IMG/VR virus record: IMGVR_UViG_3300047472_000444
Span: 1-21,636 of that record
Direction: 5' to 3' (one strand)
Origin: a virus
Length of the DNA stretch: 21,636 nt
Shown here: in pieces, positions 7,827-14,216 of the stretch
How the letters are laid out: every line of letters starts with the position of its first letter
How positions within the stretch are numbered: the first letter of the stretch is position 1
Notes under the pieces: model-generated
What the model was told of the DNA's origin: nothing
Database searches by the model: none
Seen by the model: only the letters and a program-made list of their open reading frames with translations
Position numbers and translations under genes: made by a program

Positions 7827-8189
7827 CTAGCGGGGGTCCGGGGCTGCCTCGGCTCCCTCCCCCAGGAATGTCGCGGCGAGCAGATCGCGGACGAGTGCGG
7901 CGTAGGCCGCGATCCCGCCTTCGATGCCTGATGCTGCGACATCCTCATCGGAATAGACGTTTCCGCCGCCGCGTAGGCCCGCGCCGATAATGCGGACCAT
8001 GTCGGCCGCCTTCAGGCGCCCTGCGGAAAAGCGTGCTGCAAGACCGGTCAGATCGTCGACGGAAAAAGCGGTCTCCAGCTCCGCCAGCGCGCCCAGCGTC
8101 AGGCAGAGGATGCGCCGCTCGCCGTCGATGACAGCCTCGATCTCGCCGCGGCGTCTGTTGGCGCGGGCAGATGGTCTCGGACGCAGCAT
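7827..8189 (-). CDS. GTA g10: gene transfer agent family protein (GTA_gp10, 120 aa)
   Basis: The sequence RGEIEAVIDGERRILCLTLGALAELETAF (residues 14-42) followed by SAGRLKAADMVRIIGAGLRGGG is typical of the GTA_gp10 family, which sits between the major tail protein and the tape measure in RcGTA-type clusters and is thought to act as a tail tube chaperone. Its ATG overlaps the stop of the major tail gene by one base (TGATG), implying coupled translation. Arginine-rich residues 3-14 precede the conserved domain. Length is normal for the family. Confidence 0.92.
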   Translation of the reverse strand: MLRPRPSARANRRRGEIEAVIDGERRILCLTLGALAELETAFSVDDLTGLAARFSAGRLKAADMVRIIGAGLRGGGNVYSDEDVAASGIEGGIAAYAALVRDLLAATFLGEGAEAAPDPR

Positions 8190-8596
8190 CAGAGCGCTCC
8201 AAAGGCGATGACGCCCGCCGATTCCAGCGCGATGTCGAAGGTCACCTCGCCATTGTGCTCGCCGGAATATTCGAGCGCCGTTGCCTGAAAGGGACCGCTG
8301 ACGGTGCCGAAATCCGGAATGACGATCTGCCAGGAGAGGATCGAGCCGTTGAAGAAGGCGTTGCGGATCAACTCGTCCGACGCCTGATCCTTGAACAGCC
8401 CGGAGCCGGAGAGCGAGGCGCGCTGCACCCCGGCCCCACCCAGAAGTTCGCGCCAGCGCCCGGCGCTTTCGGCATCGGTGATATCCACTGTCTCCGCATT
8501 GAAGGAGAGCTTCTTCGTCCTCAGCCCGGCCACCGTCTCGTAAACCGTGCCGTTATAGATCTTCAGGAGCAGGTCCTTGCCCTTCTGCGCCGCCAT
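8189..8596 (-). CDS. GTA g9: major tail tube protein, TP901-1 family (135 aa)
   Basis: The opening MAAQKGKDLLLKIYNG, then TVAGLRTKKLSFNAETVDITDAES (about 21-44), GRWRELLGGAGVQRASLSGSGLF and a C-terminal EYSGEHNGEVTFDIALESAG are family hallmarks of TP901-1-type major tail proteins. Copies of this protein stack into hexameric rings to build the tail tube. A strong upstream site with AAAGGACC precedes the start by a few bases, as expected for an abundant protein. It is followed directly by g10, with a one-base overlap. Confidence 0.94.
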   Translation of the reverse strand: MAAQKGKDLLLKIYNGTVYETVAGLRTKKLSFNAETVDITDAESAGRWRELLGGAGVQRASLSGSGLFKDQASDELIRNAFFNGSILSWQIVIPDFGTVSGPFQATALEYSGEHNGEVTFDIALESAGVIAFGAL

Positions 8597-8675
8597 GGCG
8601 TGGTCCTTTCAAAGAAAAGGCACCCCAGGGGTGCCTGTAAAATCGGTTAGGTCGGAAGATGGCTGGAAACGCGGA

Positions 8676-9077
8676 CTATTCCGTCACCGCCCGGAACCGC
8701 ATTTCGGCGCAGAACAATCGCGTCTTTGCTTCGCGCCGTGCCCTCGTCGAAACATGCTGCAGATTGACCAGCAGGTGGCCGGCGAGCGGCAAGGCCGCGT
8801 CCTGCAACAAATCGCGCACCATGCCGGCGATCTCCTGAGCCTGGCGCTGGCCCGATGCGTCGGACCAGGCTTGCAGGATGAGGATATGCTCCTCGCCCGC
8901 CTCCGTTGCCGTGGAATAATCATTCGTCGTCATGTCCGCGATGACGAGGGCGGGCAAATGCCTGCTCGAGATCAGCCGATCACGGATACCATCCGGTCCG
9001 ATCAGCGCGGTCAGCCCGGCATTGCCGGCGAGGACCGCGTGGATGGCCTGCAGCAATTCATTGGCAGCACTGCTCAT
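8676..9077 (-). CDS. GTA g8: DUF3168 tail terminator protein (133 aa)
   Basis: The protein begins MSSAANELLQAIHAVLAGNAGLTALIG and contains LPALVIADMTTNDYSTATEAGEEH (about 42-65) and a C-terminal STRARREAKTRLFCAEMRFRAVTE, all typical of DUF3168. In RcGTA this protein (Rcc01690) is the tail terminator, capping the tube and joining it to the head. Its ATG overlaps by 3 bases the TGA of a newly noted 39-codon gene (ATGA arrangement), so its translation is probably coupled to that frame. A gap of 79 bases precedes the major tail gene. Confidence 0.93.
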   Translation of the reverse strand: MSSAANELLQAIHAVLAGNAGLTALIGPDGIRDRLISSRHLPALVIADMTTNDYSTATEAGEEHILILQAWSDASGQRQAQEIAGMVRDLLQDAALPLAGHLLVNLQHVSTRARREAKTRLFCAEMRFRAVTE

Positions 9078-9193
9078 GGCTTTTCGCCTTCTTCATCGGT
9101 CGGTCTCGGGTGGTCAGCGCGATTTTGCCCCGTCGTCAAGCGCCGGAGAAAGGCGGTCAGGGCAGGTAGCGTTATTGCCAGCACGGCGGCCAT
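9074..9193 (-). CDS. Small coupled membrane-type protein between g7 and g8 (39 aa)
   Basis: The frame ATG at 9193 to TGA at 9074 encodes MAAVLAITLPALTAFLRRLT followed by a polar tail rich in Asp, Glu and Pro (NRADHPRPTDEEGEKP). The first 16 residues are a hydrophobic helix capped by two arginines, so the product could be a single-pass inner membrane peptide with a cytoplasmic acidic tail. GAGGAG lies about 9-14 bases upstream, the start overlaps the end of g7 by 22 bases, and the stop overlaps the ATG of g8 as ATGA. These three facts support real translation. I know of no such gene at this position in the RcGTA model cluster. A role as a pure coupling leader for g8 is the alternative. Confidence 0.6.
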   Translation of the reverse strand: MAAVLAITLPALTAFLRRLTTGQNRADHPRPTDEEGEKP

Positions 9194-9525
9194 CCACTCT
9201 TCTCCTCGCAATGGCAGATCAGGTATCGTCTTGTCTCATCGGGGTCCTGCGTGGCGCCTATCCAGAAGATGCGCGTACCCTTGCGCAGTCGCATGCCGGC
9301 GACCGCGTCATTGCGCCAGCGCAGCCAGATGCGATGGGTCAGCGTGAAGGTCTCGCCGCCGGCTTCGTCATGGACGGTGTAGCTGACCGGCTCGATCAGT
9401 GCCCAGGCGGACGCCTTCTCCTCGAAAGTGACGGTCGCGCCACCCTGCCCGTCCGGCACCTCCATCGGCGCCTCCAGCTCCAGCCTAGCCGTCATCCGCC
9501 CGGGATCGAAGAAGGTCGAGCGCAT
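9172..9525 (-). CDS. GTA g7: phage head closure / head-tail joining protein (117 aa)
   Basis: The start MRSTFFDPGRMTARLELEAPME and the segment DGQGGATVTFEEKASAWALIEPVS (about 24-47), then THRIWLRWRNDAVAGMRLRKGTRIFWI, show the SPP1 gp16-like head-tail joining fold. The protein forms the ring that closes the capsid portal and receives the tail. It begins 2 bases after the g6 stop, so translation is probably coupled. Its last 22 bases overlap the start of the small frame at 9074-9193. Length and motifs are normal. Confidence 0.92.
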   Translation of the reverse strand: MRSTFFDPGRMTARLELEAPMEVPDGQGGATVTFEEKASAWALIEPVSYTVHDEAGGETFTLTHRIWLRWRNDAVAGMRLRKGTRIFWIGATQDPDETRRYLICHCEEKSGWPPCWQ

Positions 9526-9527
9526 GG

Positions 9528-10097
9528 TCAGAGGTCCCTCAGCAGGAAGGGTGCAACGAGGCGGTCATAGCCGGGCGGAATCAGCGCCGGCTGGTCGTCT
9601 GTTGTCACCACGCCGCGGCAGGAGAACATCTGGGCGATATGGGTCAGCATGGCGCGCTTCAGCGTATCTGGGACATCCGTCGCCGACGCACCGAAGCCGA
9701 CGGTGAAATCGACTTCGATGCCGTTAATGGCGCGGCCCGCTCTTACCCGTTGCGCCAGCATCAGCCTCGCCGGGCGTCCCTGCCCGTCGAGTACATGGCC
9801 TTCCAACGACACGGAGGACGCCGTGCCGGCGCCATCGTAAACCGTCATGGATTCAATGGATTGCACCGGCCCTCTGACAATCTGAATCACGCCGTCTTCA
9901 GAAATCGAATCAAGATAGAGCCGCCAGCCCTGCGTCATCAGACAGAGGCCTGTCGTGCGCTCCAGATGCTCGCGGGCGACGCGGATCAGGGTGGCGACAA
10001 GGTCGTCTTCGTCAGACATATCGAGGCGCAGATGCGCCTTCGTCTCGGCAAGCGTCAGCGCCTCCGCCGATGGCGGGGTGATCAGGGCGTAGGTCAT
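9528..10097 (-). CDS. GTA g6: head-tail connector protein (189 aa)
   Basis: The protein opens with PSAEALTLAETKAHLRLDMSDEDDLVATLI (about residues 9-38) and continues EHLERTTGLCLMTQGWRLYLD, the pattern of HK97 gp6-like connector proteins. A beta region follows, then FTVGFGASATDVPDTLKRAMLTHIAQMF and an unstructured end. It forms the adaptor ring under the portal. The gene is separated from the capsid gene by 338 bases containing three copies of the palindromic repeat, while g7 follows after 2 bases. The frame is intact, with AGGACACCCCC just upstream of the ATG. Confidence 0.93.
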   Translation of the reverse strand: MTYALITPPSAEALTLAETKAHLRLDMSDEDDLVATLIRVAREHLERTTGLCLMTQGWRLYLDSISEDGVIQIVRGPVQSIESMTVYDGAGTASSVSLEGHVLDGQGRPARLMLAQRVRAGRAINGIEVDFTVGFGASATDVPDTLKRAMLTHIAQMFSCRGVVTTDDQPALIPPGYDRLVAPFLLRDL

Positions 10098-10117
10098 GGG
10101 GGTGTCCTGTTGGTGGG

Positions 10118-10314
10118 GTGAGAACCCCTCATCCGGCTACCGCCACCTTCTCCCCAAGGGGAGAAGAGACTTGGGGCGATGCCTTGCTCTCCCCATTGGG
10201 GATGGCATAAAGGCCGATGAAGGATGCTCGCTTAACAAGCTGAGACGCTGGGTTGAGCCGCGCCACGAATCTCTTCTCCCCGTGGGGAGAAGGTGCCGGC
10301 AGGCGGATGAGGGG
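10118..10314. repeat. RIME-like palindromic repeat pair between g5 and g6
   Basis: One arm runs 10118-10166 with the core CCCCTCATCCGGCTACCGCC and the palindrome CTTCTCCCC-AA-GGGGAGAAG. The facing, partly diverged arm runs 10273-10314 with CTTCTCCCC-GT-GGGGAGAAG and GGCGGATGAGGGG. The layout equals that of the element at 7404-7572, but the arms here have accumulated mismatches and the 3' arm lacks the GTTCTCAC end. A further copy lies at 10382-10426. Confidence 0.8.
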
Positions 10315-10381
10315 TCCGCAGAGCGAAGCGAGACATGCTCTGAGTTGTAGGCAAACGACAATTGATGTCCGACCGTACCGA

Positions 10382-10426
10382 CCCCTCATCCGACCCTTCG
10401 GGCCACCTTCTCCCCGAGGGGAGAAG
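10382..10426. repeat. Third copy of the palindromic repeat, just past the capsid gene stop
   Basis: The core CCCCTCATCCGACCCTTCGG is followed by CCACCTTCTCCCC-GA-GGGGAGAAGG. The copy ends about 10 bases from the capsid stop codon on the minus strand, so its hairpin would sit at the 3' end of the capsid mRNA. A rather plain 67-base segment separates it from the pair at 10118-10314. The whole 10098-10435 gap holds no gene on either strand. Confidence 0.75.
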
Positions 10427-10435
10427 GGTAAATCC

Positions 10436-11716
10436 TCAGCTCGCCGCGAACTTGATCAGCTTGATCGCCTCGAAATCCTGCACGCCGCCGCCGACACGCT
10501 TGGTGGTGTAGAACAGAACGTAGGGCTTGGCGGAATAGGGGTCGCGCAGGATGCGCACACCCGTGCGATCGACGACGAGGTAGCCTGTTCGGAAATCGCC
10601 GAAGGCGATGGCGAAGCTGCCGGCAGCGATATCGGGCATGTCCTCGGCCTCGGCGACCGGAAAGCCCATCAGCGAGGCGGGCTGGCCTGCAGAAGCCGGC
10701 GGCTGCCAGAGGTAGTGGCCGTCGGCATCCTTGAACTTGCGGATCGAGGCCTGCGTGCCGCGGTTCATGACGAAAGTGCCGTTCTGGCGATGGCCGGCCT
10801 TAAGCGAATAGACCGCATCGACCAAAACGTCCGAGGGACCGGAAGCGCTGAAGGCACCGGCAGCACCGGTCGGGATATAACCGATATTGCCCCAGCTCCA
10901 GGCCGCCTCGTCGACCGTGGGATAGGACAGAAAGCCCTTGGGCTTGCTGACGCCATCGCCGGTCACGAAGGCGGTACCCTCCTGCTCGGCAAAGACGATG
11001 TCGACCTCGCTCGAGATCCAGGCGTCGATATCGACGGCGGCATCGTCGAGCAGCGCCTGGGTTGCTGCCGGCATGGCGTAGAGTTCCATGGTCGGGAAGG
11101 TGAGCTCGGCCAGTTGCGGCGTGCCGGTCTGCGGTCGGGCCGCTGTTTCGGCGACCCAGCCGGCGGCGAGGCCCGCGGTGTTGAAGGGCTTCTTCAGCAC
11201 CGAGCCGGAAACCTGGCGGACGGTGGCAAGCGCGCGGATCGGCGAGACGACGGAGAGGCGGCGACCGATCTCGCTGTCGGTCTCATCGGGCACGAGATAA
11301 CCGCCATCGCCATCCGAACCGACCGAGAGCGCCTTGGCCTCCAGCTCGCGAAGGCCCGTCTCGTCGCCGCGGCGGATATAGGTCTCGAAAGCAGCCTTGT
11401 GTTCGGACGCTTCCGGCGAACCGGCGCCAGCGCGGCCGAGCGGCGGGCGGGCCTTCTTCAGCGCCAGCTGGTCCAGCACCTTCTTCTGCTCGTCCATGGC
11501 GCGGTTGATGCGATCGACCTTGTCGCGGGTGACGACATCGGCCGTCAGCTTCTGTTCGATCTCGCCGAGGCGGCGGTCATTCACCTCCTTGAAAGATTCG
11601 AAAGCCTCCATGAAATCGTCGAAGGCCGCCGTCATGGTTTCGGGCACAGCCTTGATTTCCAGGTCAGCGCGGGCGGGCGGCTGTTTGCTGGCCAGATGGG
11701 TATTCTGCTCTGTCAT
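10436..11716 (-). CDS. GTA g5: HK97-type major capsid protein (426 aa)
   Basis: Residues of about 25-90 form the acidic, helical delta-like scaffold region (FDDFMEAFESFKEVNDRRLGEIEQ), and the HK97 capsid fold follows with DGGYLVPDETDSEIGRRLSVVSPIRALATVR (about 140-172), AAGWVAETAARPQTGTPQLAELTFP, and the C-terminal FGDFRTGYLVVDRTGVRILRDPYSAKPYVLFYTTKRVGGGVQ. It builds the capsid shell; in RcGTA the scaffold part is removed by the g4 protease. The length is typical. It lies 36 bases after g4, and its 3' end is followed by palindromic repeats that could protect this abundant message. Confidence 0.96.
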   Translation of the reverse strand: MTEQNTHLASKQPPARADLEIKAVPETMTAAFDDFMEAFESFKEVNDRRLGEIEQKLTADVVTRDKVDRINRAMDEQKKVLDQLALKKARPPLGRAGAGSPEASEHKAAFETYIRRGDETGLRELEAKALSVGSDGDGGYLVPDETDSEIGRRLSVVSPIRALATVRQVSGSVLKKPFNTAGLAAGWVAETAARPQTGTPQLAELTFPTMELYAMPAATQALLDDAAVDIDAWISSEVDIVFAEQEGTAFVTGDGVSKPKGFLSYPTVDEAAWSWGNIGYIPTGAAGAFSASGPSDVLVDAVYSLKAGHRQNGTFVMNRGTQASIRKFKDADGHYLWQPPASAGQPASLMGFPVAEAEDMPDIAAGSFAIAFGDFRTGYLVVDRTGVRILRDPYSAKPYVLFYTTKRVGGGVQDFEAIKLIKFAAS

Positions 11717-11752
11717 AAGATCATCCTTGTTTGAATGGTTCGGGTCTGGAAT

Positions 11753-12352
11753 TCAGGGGCGGAAGGTTTCGGTCATCAGCATCCGGGCCGCCCGCCGCAT
11801 CTGGCGCACAAGCTCGGTTTCGCGATCGCGGAACCACCGCGCATTCTTGACGTTCTGGACGCGCGCCGAAGGCAGCATGGGAAAGGTCACCACCGAGATT
11901 TCCCAGAGGTCCGCCTCCAGGATGCGGCGCACGCCGGACTTGGCGTCGGTCTTGGCGCGCACCGTGCGGAAGCCGATGGAGAGGCCGTCCAGTGCCGCAT
12001 TCTTCAGCAGCTGATGCACCTCCTTCGCCCGTGCCACGCCGTCTGCCAGCACGCCCTCGACATAGAGGCCGCGCCCGTCCTCGCGGATCGTCTTCCAGGC
12101 GCCAATCGGCTCGGAAGGATCATGCTGGAAAAGCATGCGCACGCCCTCCGGCCCGCGCTCGGAAAGCGATTTTCGGAAGGCGCCGCGCTCGACGGTATCC
12201 TTGCCGAGATCGACCTCGCCGAAGACGCTGGCGTAGCCCGAAAACGAGCCGTCCTGTCTCAGCGCGCGCAGCTCAAGGCTGGCGAACTTGCGGGTATCGG
12301 CGCCCATGGGCGCACGCGTGCGGAAACGCGCCTCGGCGGTGCTCAAGGTCAT
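11753..12352 (-). CDS. GTA g4: HK97 family prohead protease (199 aa)
   Basis: The order SGYASVFGEVDLGKDTVERGAF (about 38-59), MLFQHDPSEPIGAW with the catalytic His77, GLSIGFRT with the catalytic Ser125, and EADLWEISVVTFPM with an acidic residue near 151 is the herpesvirus-like serine protease set of caudoviral prohead proteases. The enzyme cleaves the scaffold domain of the capsid protein during head maturation. AGGAG lies six bases before the ATG at 12352. It directly precedes the capsid gene and follows g3.5 with an 87-base gap containing a hairpin. Confidence 0.95.
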   Translation of the reverse strand: MTLSTAEARFRTRAPMGADTRKFASLELRALRQDGSFSGYASVFGEVDLGKDTVERGAFRKSLSERGPEGVRMLFQHDPSEPIGAWKTIREDGRGLYVEGVLADGVARAKEVHQLLKNAALDGLSIGFRTVRAKTDAKSGVRRILEADLWEISVVTFPMLPSARVQNVKNARWFRDRETELVRQMRRAARMLMTETFRP

Positions 12353-12407
12353 TGCAGGCTCCTGATTATCTGATGGTTTGTTCGAGCGGCGGGTGCGGCT
12401 CTATCTC

Positions 12408-12443
12408 CTAGCGTTGCGCAATTCCGGATGCGGAATGCGCTAG
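12408..12443. other. Strong imperfect hairpin between g3.5 and g4
   Basis: CTAGC and GCTAG pair at the ends and ATTCCG pairs with CGGAAT around a four-base loop (GATG), with GCGC arms between, so nearly the whole 36-base stretch folds with small bulges. It includes the g3.5 stop codon. There is no T-run on the minus side, so RNA processing or stability is as likely as termination. Confidence 0.4.
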
Positions 12444-12748
12444 CGGCCGAAGCGGCTCGCGAGGCGGTGAAGGATGCCGAGACCCCACCAGGCGCAAAGG
12501 CTGGCGGCGGCAGATCCCGACAGCATGATCTCCGAGGCCGACAGCGTATCGCCAAGCGCCAGCCGCTCGGCGATCCACACGCCGACCGGGCCGCCGAAGG
12601 TCAGGCCGCAGGCAAGGCCGGTGAAGAACCGGCTCGCCGCCTCCCGCCGGCTCTTCGGCAGCAGATAGATCAGCGACACGGCGGCACCCGCCGACGCGCC
12701 GACCGCCCTGGTCGCCCAGAGCCCGGCATCGTTGGAAAAGTCAGCCAT
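12440..12748 (-). CDS. GTA g3.5: DUF6107-type small membrane protein (102 aa)
   Basis: The protein has about three hydrophobic helices (residues about 10-30, 40-62 and 70-95) with short basic connectors such as LLPKSRREAASRF, and starts MADFSNDAGLWATRAVG. Its position directly upstream of the prohead protease and its topology match the small gene g3.5 / DUF6107 of rhizobial GTA-like clusters. The function is not known. The start at 12748 has AGAGAG about 9 bases upstream. In most clusters it follows the portal gene directly; here about 1.5 kb with a carbonic anhydrase intervenes. Confidence 0.8.
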   Translation of the reverse strand: MADFSNDAGLWATRAVGASAGAAVSLIYLLPKSRREAASRFFTGLACGLTFGGPVGVWIAERLALGDTLSASEIMLSGSAAASLCAWWGLGILHRLASRFGR

Positions 12749-12932
12749 TTTTAAGCTCTCTTGATTAGAATGACATCATGGATGCATAACGTGCGCATCC
12801 GGCGCCGGTGACGATGCAACCGGCCGAAGGTCGCCCGACGGGGGTCTGGCGATGCGATTTCATGAGTCTTGTGAGCAGGTTGGAGTGAGGTCTTCGGAGG
12901 TTGAGTCCGGGATTTCAGAAATTGAGTCAGTG

Positions 12933-12960
12933 CCGGTGACCACTGCATTTTTGTCACCGG
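12933..12960. repeat. Inverted repeat CCGGTGAC / GTCACCGG
   Basis: A perfect 8-bp inverted repeat with a 12-base loop; a third copy of CCGGTGAC lies at 12805-12812. Multiple short GTGAC-bearing repeats near a boundary are found at the ends of some insertion sequences (for example the IS21 group), but no transposase fragment is visible, so this is only a hint. Confidence 0.35.
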
Positions 12961-13080
12961 ACACCCGAATGTGTCGCCACTACTCCAAATCTTTTGGGTG
13001 GGGATTTTAGCCACGGGGCATGAACGCTTCGCGGAACGCGGTTTGTTGATTTTCGCGCGTCAACGATACAAAATACACGC

Positions 13081-13296
13081 ATGACGGATAATTTACTACC
13101 GATTGAACTGCGCCAGCTCCTCACGGCTGTCGGGACGCGCTTGAGCAAAGGTGAGAGCGTTGCGGCGGAGCTTCCTGCGGTAATCGCCGCCATGACTATC
13201 CTTCCCGCCGCAACAATCAGCCAGTCCGCATTGCAGATCGCGACCACAGCGAAATTATTCAGGCAGCGAGAGGAACCGCCGGATGCCCTGTCCTCC
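13081..13296 (+). pseudogene. Possible 5' fragment of a plus-strand gene
   Basis: From ATG 13081 the frame reads MTDNLLPIELRQLLTAVGTR and continues for 72 codons with ordinary rhizobial codon use and an amphipathic, helix-like character before entering the antisense strand of the carbonic anhydrase, where it continues open to 13710. A sequence TTGTTG-N18-TACAAA ends about 8 bases before the ATG, so a leaderless start is conceivable; no Shine-Dalgarno site is seen. The likely reading is a gene whose 3' part was lost when the carbonic anhydrase segment joined here. I do not recognise the family. It may be chance. Confidence 0.25.
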
Positions 13297-14046
13297 CTAC
13301 TCAAGCATCGAGACGACGCCGGTGGCGATGTCGTAGCGGGCGGCGACGACCTTGAGTTTCCCCTGTTTCTCGGCCTCTGCGATGACGGTCGAGGTTCGGT
13401 TCAGCAACGTTGCCTGCATCTTCGCGTTCGCATTGACGGCGGCGTCAAGATCGTTGCCGGCGGCATTCACCGCCGGCCAGATCGGCGCATAGAGGGCACC
13501 GATCAGGCCAGGGACGGCTTTGCCTTCGATGGTTGCCTTGACCGCACCGCAATTGCTGTGACCAAGGACCATCAGCAGCTTAACGCCAAGAACGGCAATC
13601 CCATATTCCAGGCTGGCGGTGATTTCAGGCGTGGCGACGTTTCCTGCGACGCGCGCAACGAAGAGGTGCCCTATGCTCTGGTCGAAGACGAATTCGACCG
13701 GTACCCGTGAATCCGCGCAGGACAACACCGCCGCGAAAGGCTCCTGCTTTTCCGCTGTCCTGGCCTTGAGGATGGCAAGGTCCTCATTCAAAGACTGCAG
13801 TCGTCCCTCGATGAAGCGCTTGTTTCCATCCATCATCGCCTGGAGTGCCTCGTCAGGCGTCATTGTGCTCTGTGCCGACGCTGGTGTTGCTAACGAGACG
13901 CCACCGGCCAGGACGGCTCCGGTTCCCAATGCGGTGCACAGGAAGCGGCGGCGCGAAAATGCAGGATCACCTCCTCGGTTGTCCTTGACCCCTGAACAGG
14001 CAACGCAGTCGCAAGCCTCGCCAACGTGTTGTGCTGAACTACTCAT
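13297..14046 (-). CDS. Beta-class carbonic anhydrase with Tat signal (249 aa)
   Basis: The protein carries the zinc and active-site motifs of beta-carbonic anhydrases: SCADSRVP (Cys110, Asp112, Arg114) and GHSNCGAV (His163, Cys166), plus ARVAGN and SLEYGI. The enzyme interconverts CO2 and bicarbonate. A twin-arginine signal, SRRRFL at 31-36, followed by a hydrophobic stretch and ATPASAQS, predicts export of the folded zinc enzyme to the periplasm. The N-terminal 20 residues are cysteine-rich (CDCVACS). The start at 14046 has GGGAGGGG directly upstream; the longer frame to 14202 lacks a site. It is not a GTA gene, yet lies in the same direction between portal and g3.5. It may have its own promoter in 14047-14216. 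Confidence 0.93.
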   Translation of the reverse strand: MSSSAQHVGEACDCVACSGVKDNRGGDPAFSRRRFLCTALGTGAVLAGGVSLATPASAQSTMTPDEALQAMMDGNKRFIEGRLQSLNEDLAILKARTAEKQEPFAAVLSCADSRVPVEFVFDQSIGHLFVARVAGNVATPEITASLEYGIAVLGVKLLMVLGHSNCGAVKATIEGKAVPGLIGALYAPIWPAVNAAGNDLDAAVNANAKMQATLLNRTSTVIAEAEKQGKLKVVAARYDIATGVVSMLE

Positions 14047-14216
14047 CTTCCCCTCCCAAGGTTGATAGTGTCGACAACGAAGAGCTGTTCTGCATGGCAA
14101 CGCGAATGGAGCCCTTGCGCAAGTAGCCAAAACGGATGAGTAGCGAGGCAATCCTTCGCAAAATTTTGGGTGCAGCGACCTCTGACCTCGCCACCGGGCC
14201 AAAGCTCAGCGACATC

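Larger units (their letters stand above)
12749..13296. other. 548-base scar-like region between g3.5 and the carbonic anhydrase
   Basis: I see no complete gene here. The left part (12780-12960) has repeated CCGGTGAC words, a GGATGC/GCATCC hairpin at 12780-12800 and two TTGAGTC words, which suggests the worn end of a mobile element. The right part starts with a plus-strand frame at 13081 that runs into sequence antisense to the carbonic anhydrase. Base composition is uneven compared with the neighbouring GTA genes. Confidence 0.45.

Noticed and set aside
7404-10426. Recurring repeats that might suggest a CRISPR array
   Set aside because: The repeats are palindromic, unevenly spaced, present in both orientations and lie at two separate junctions; there are no regular spacers and no cas genes.
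10253-11734. 493-codon plus-strand open frame
   Set aside because: It is antisense to the major capsid gene and the palindromic repeats; its product is a shadow rich in Arg/Gly/Asp without recognisable domains.
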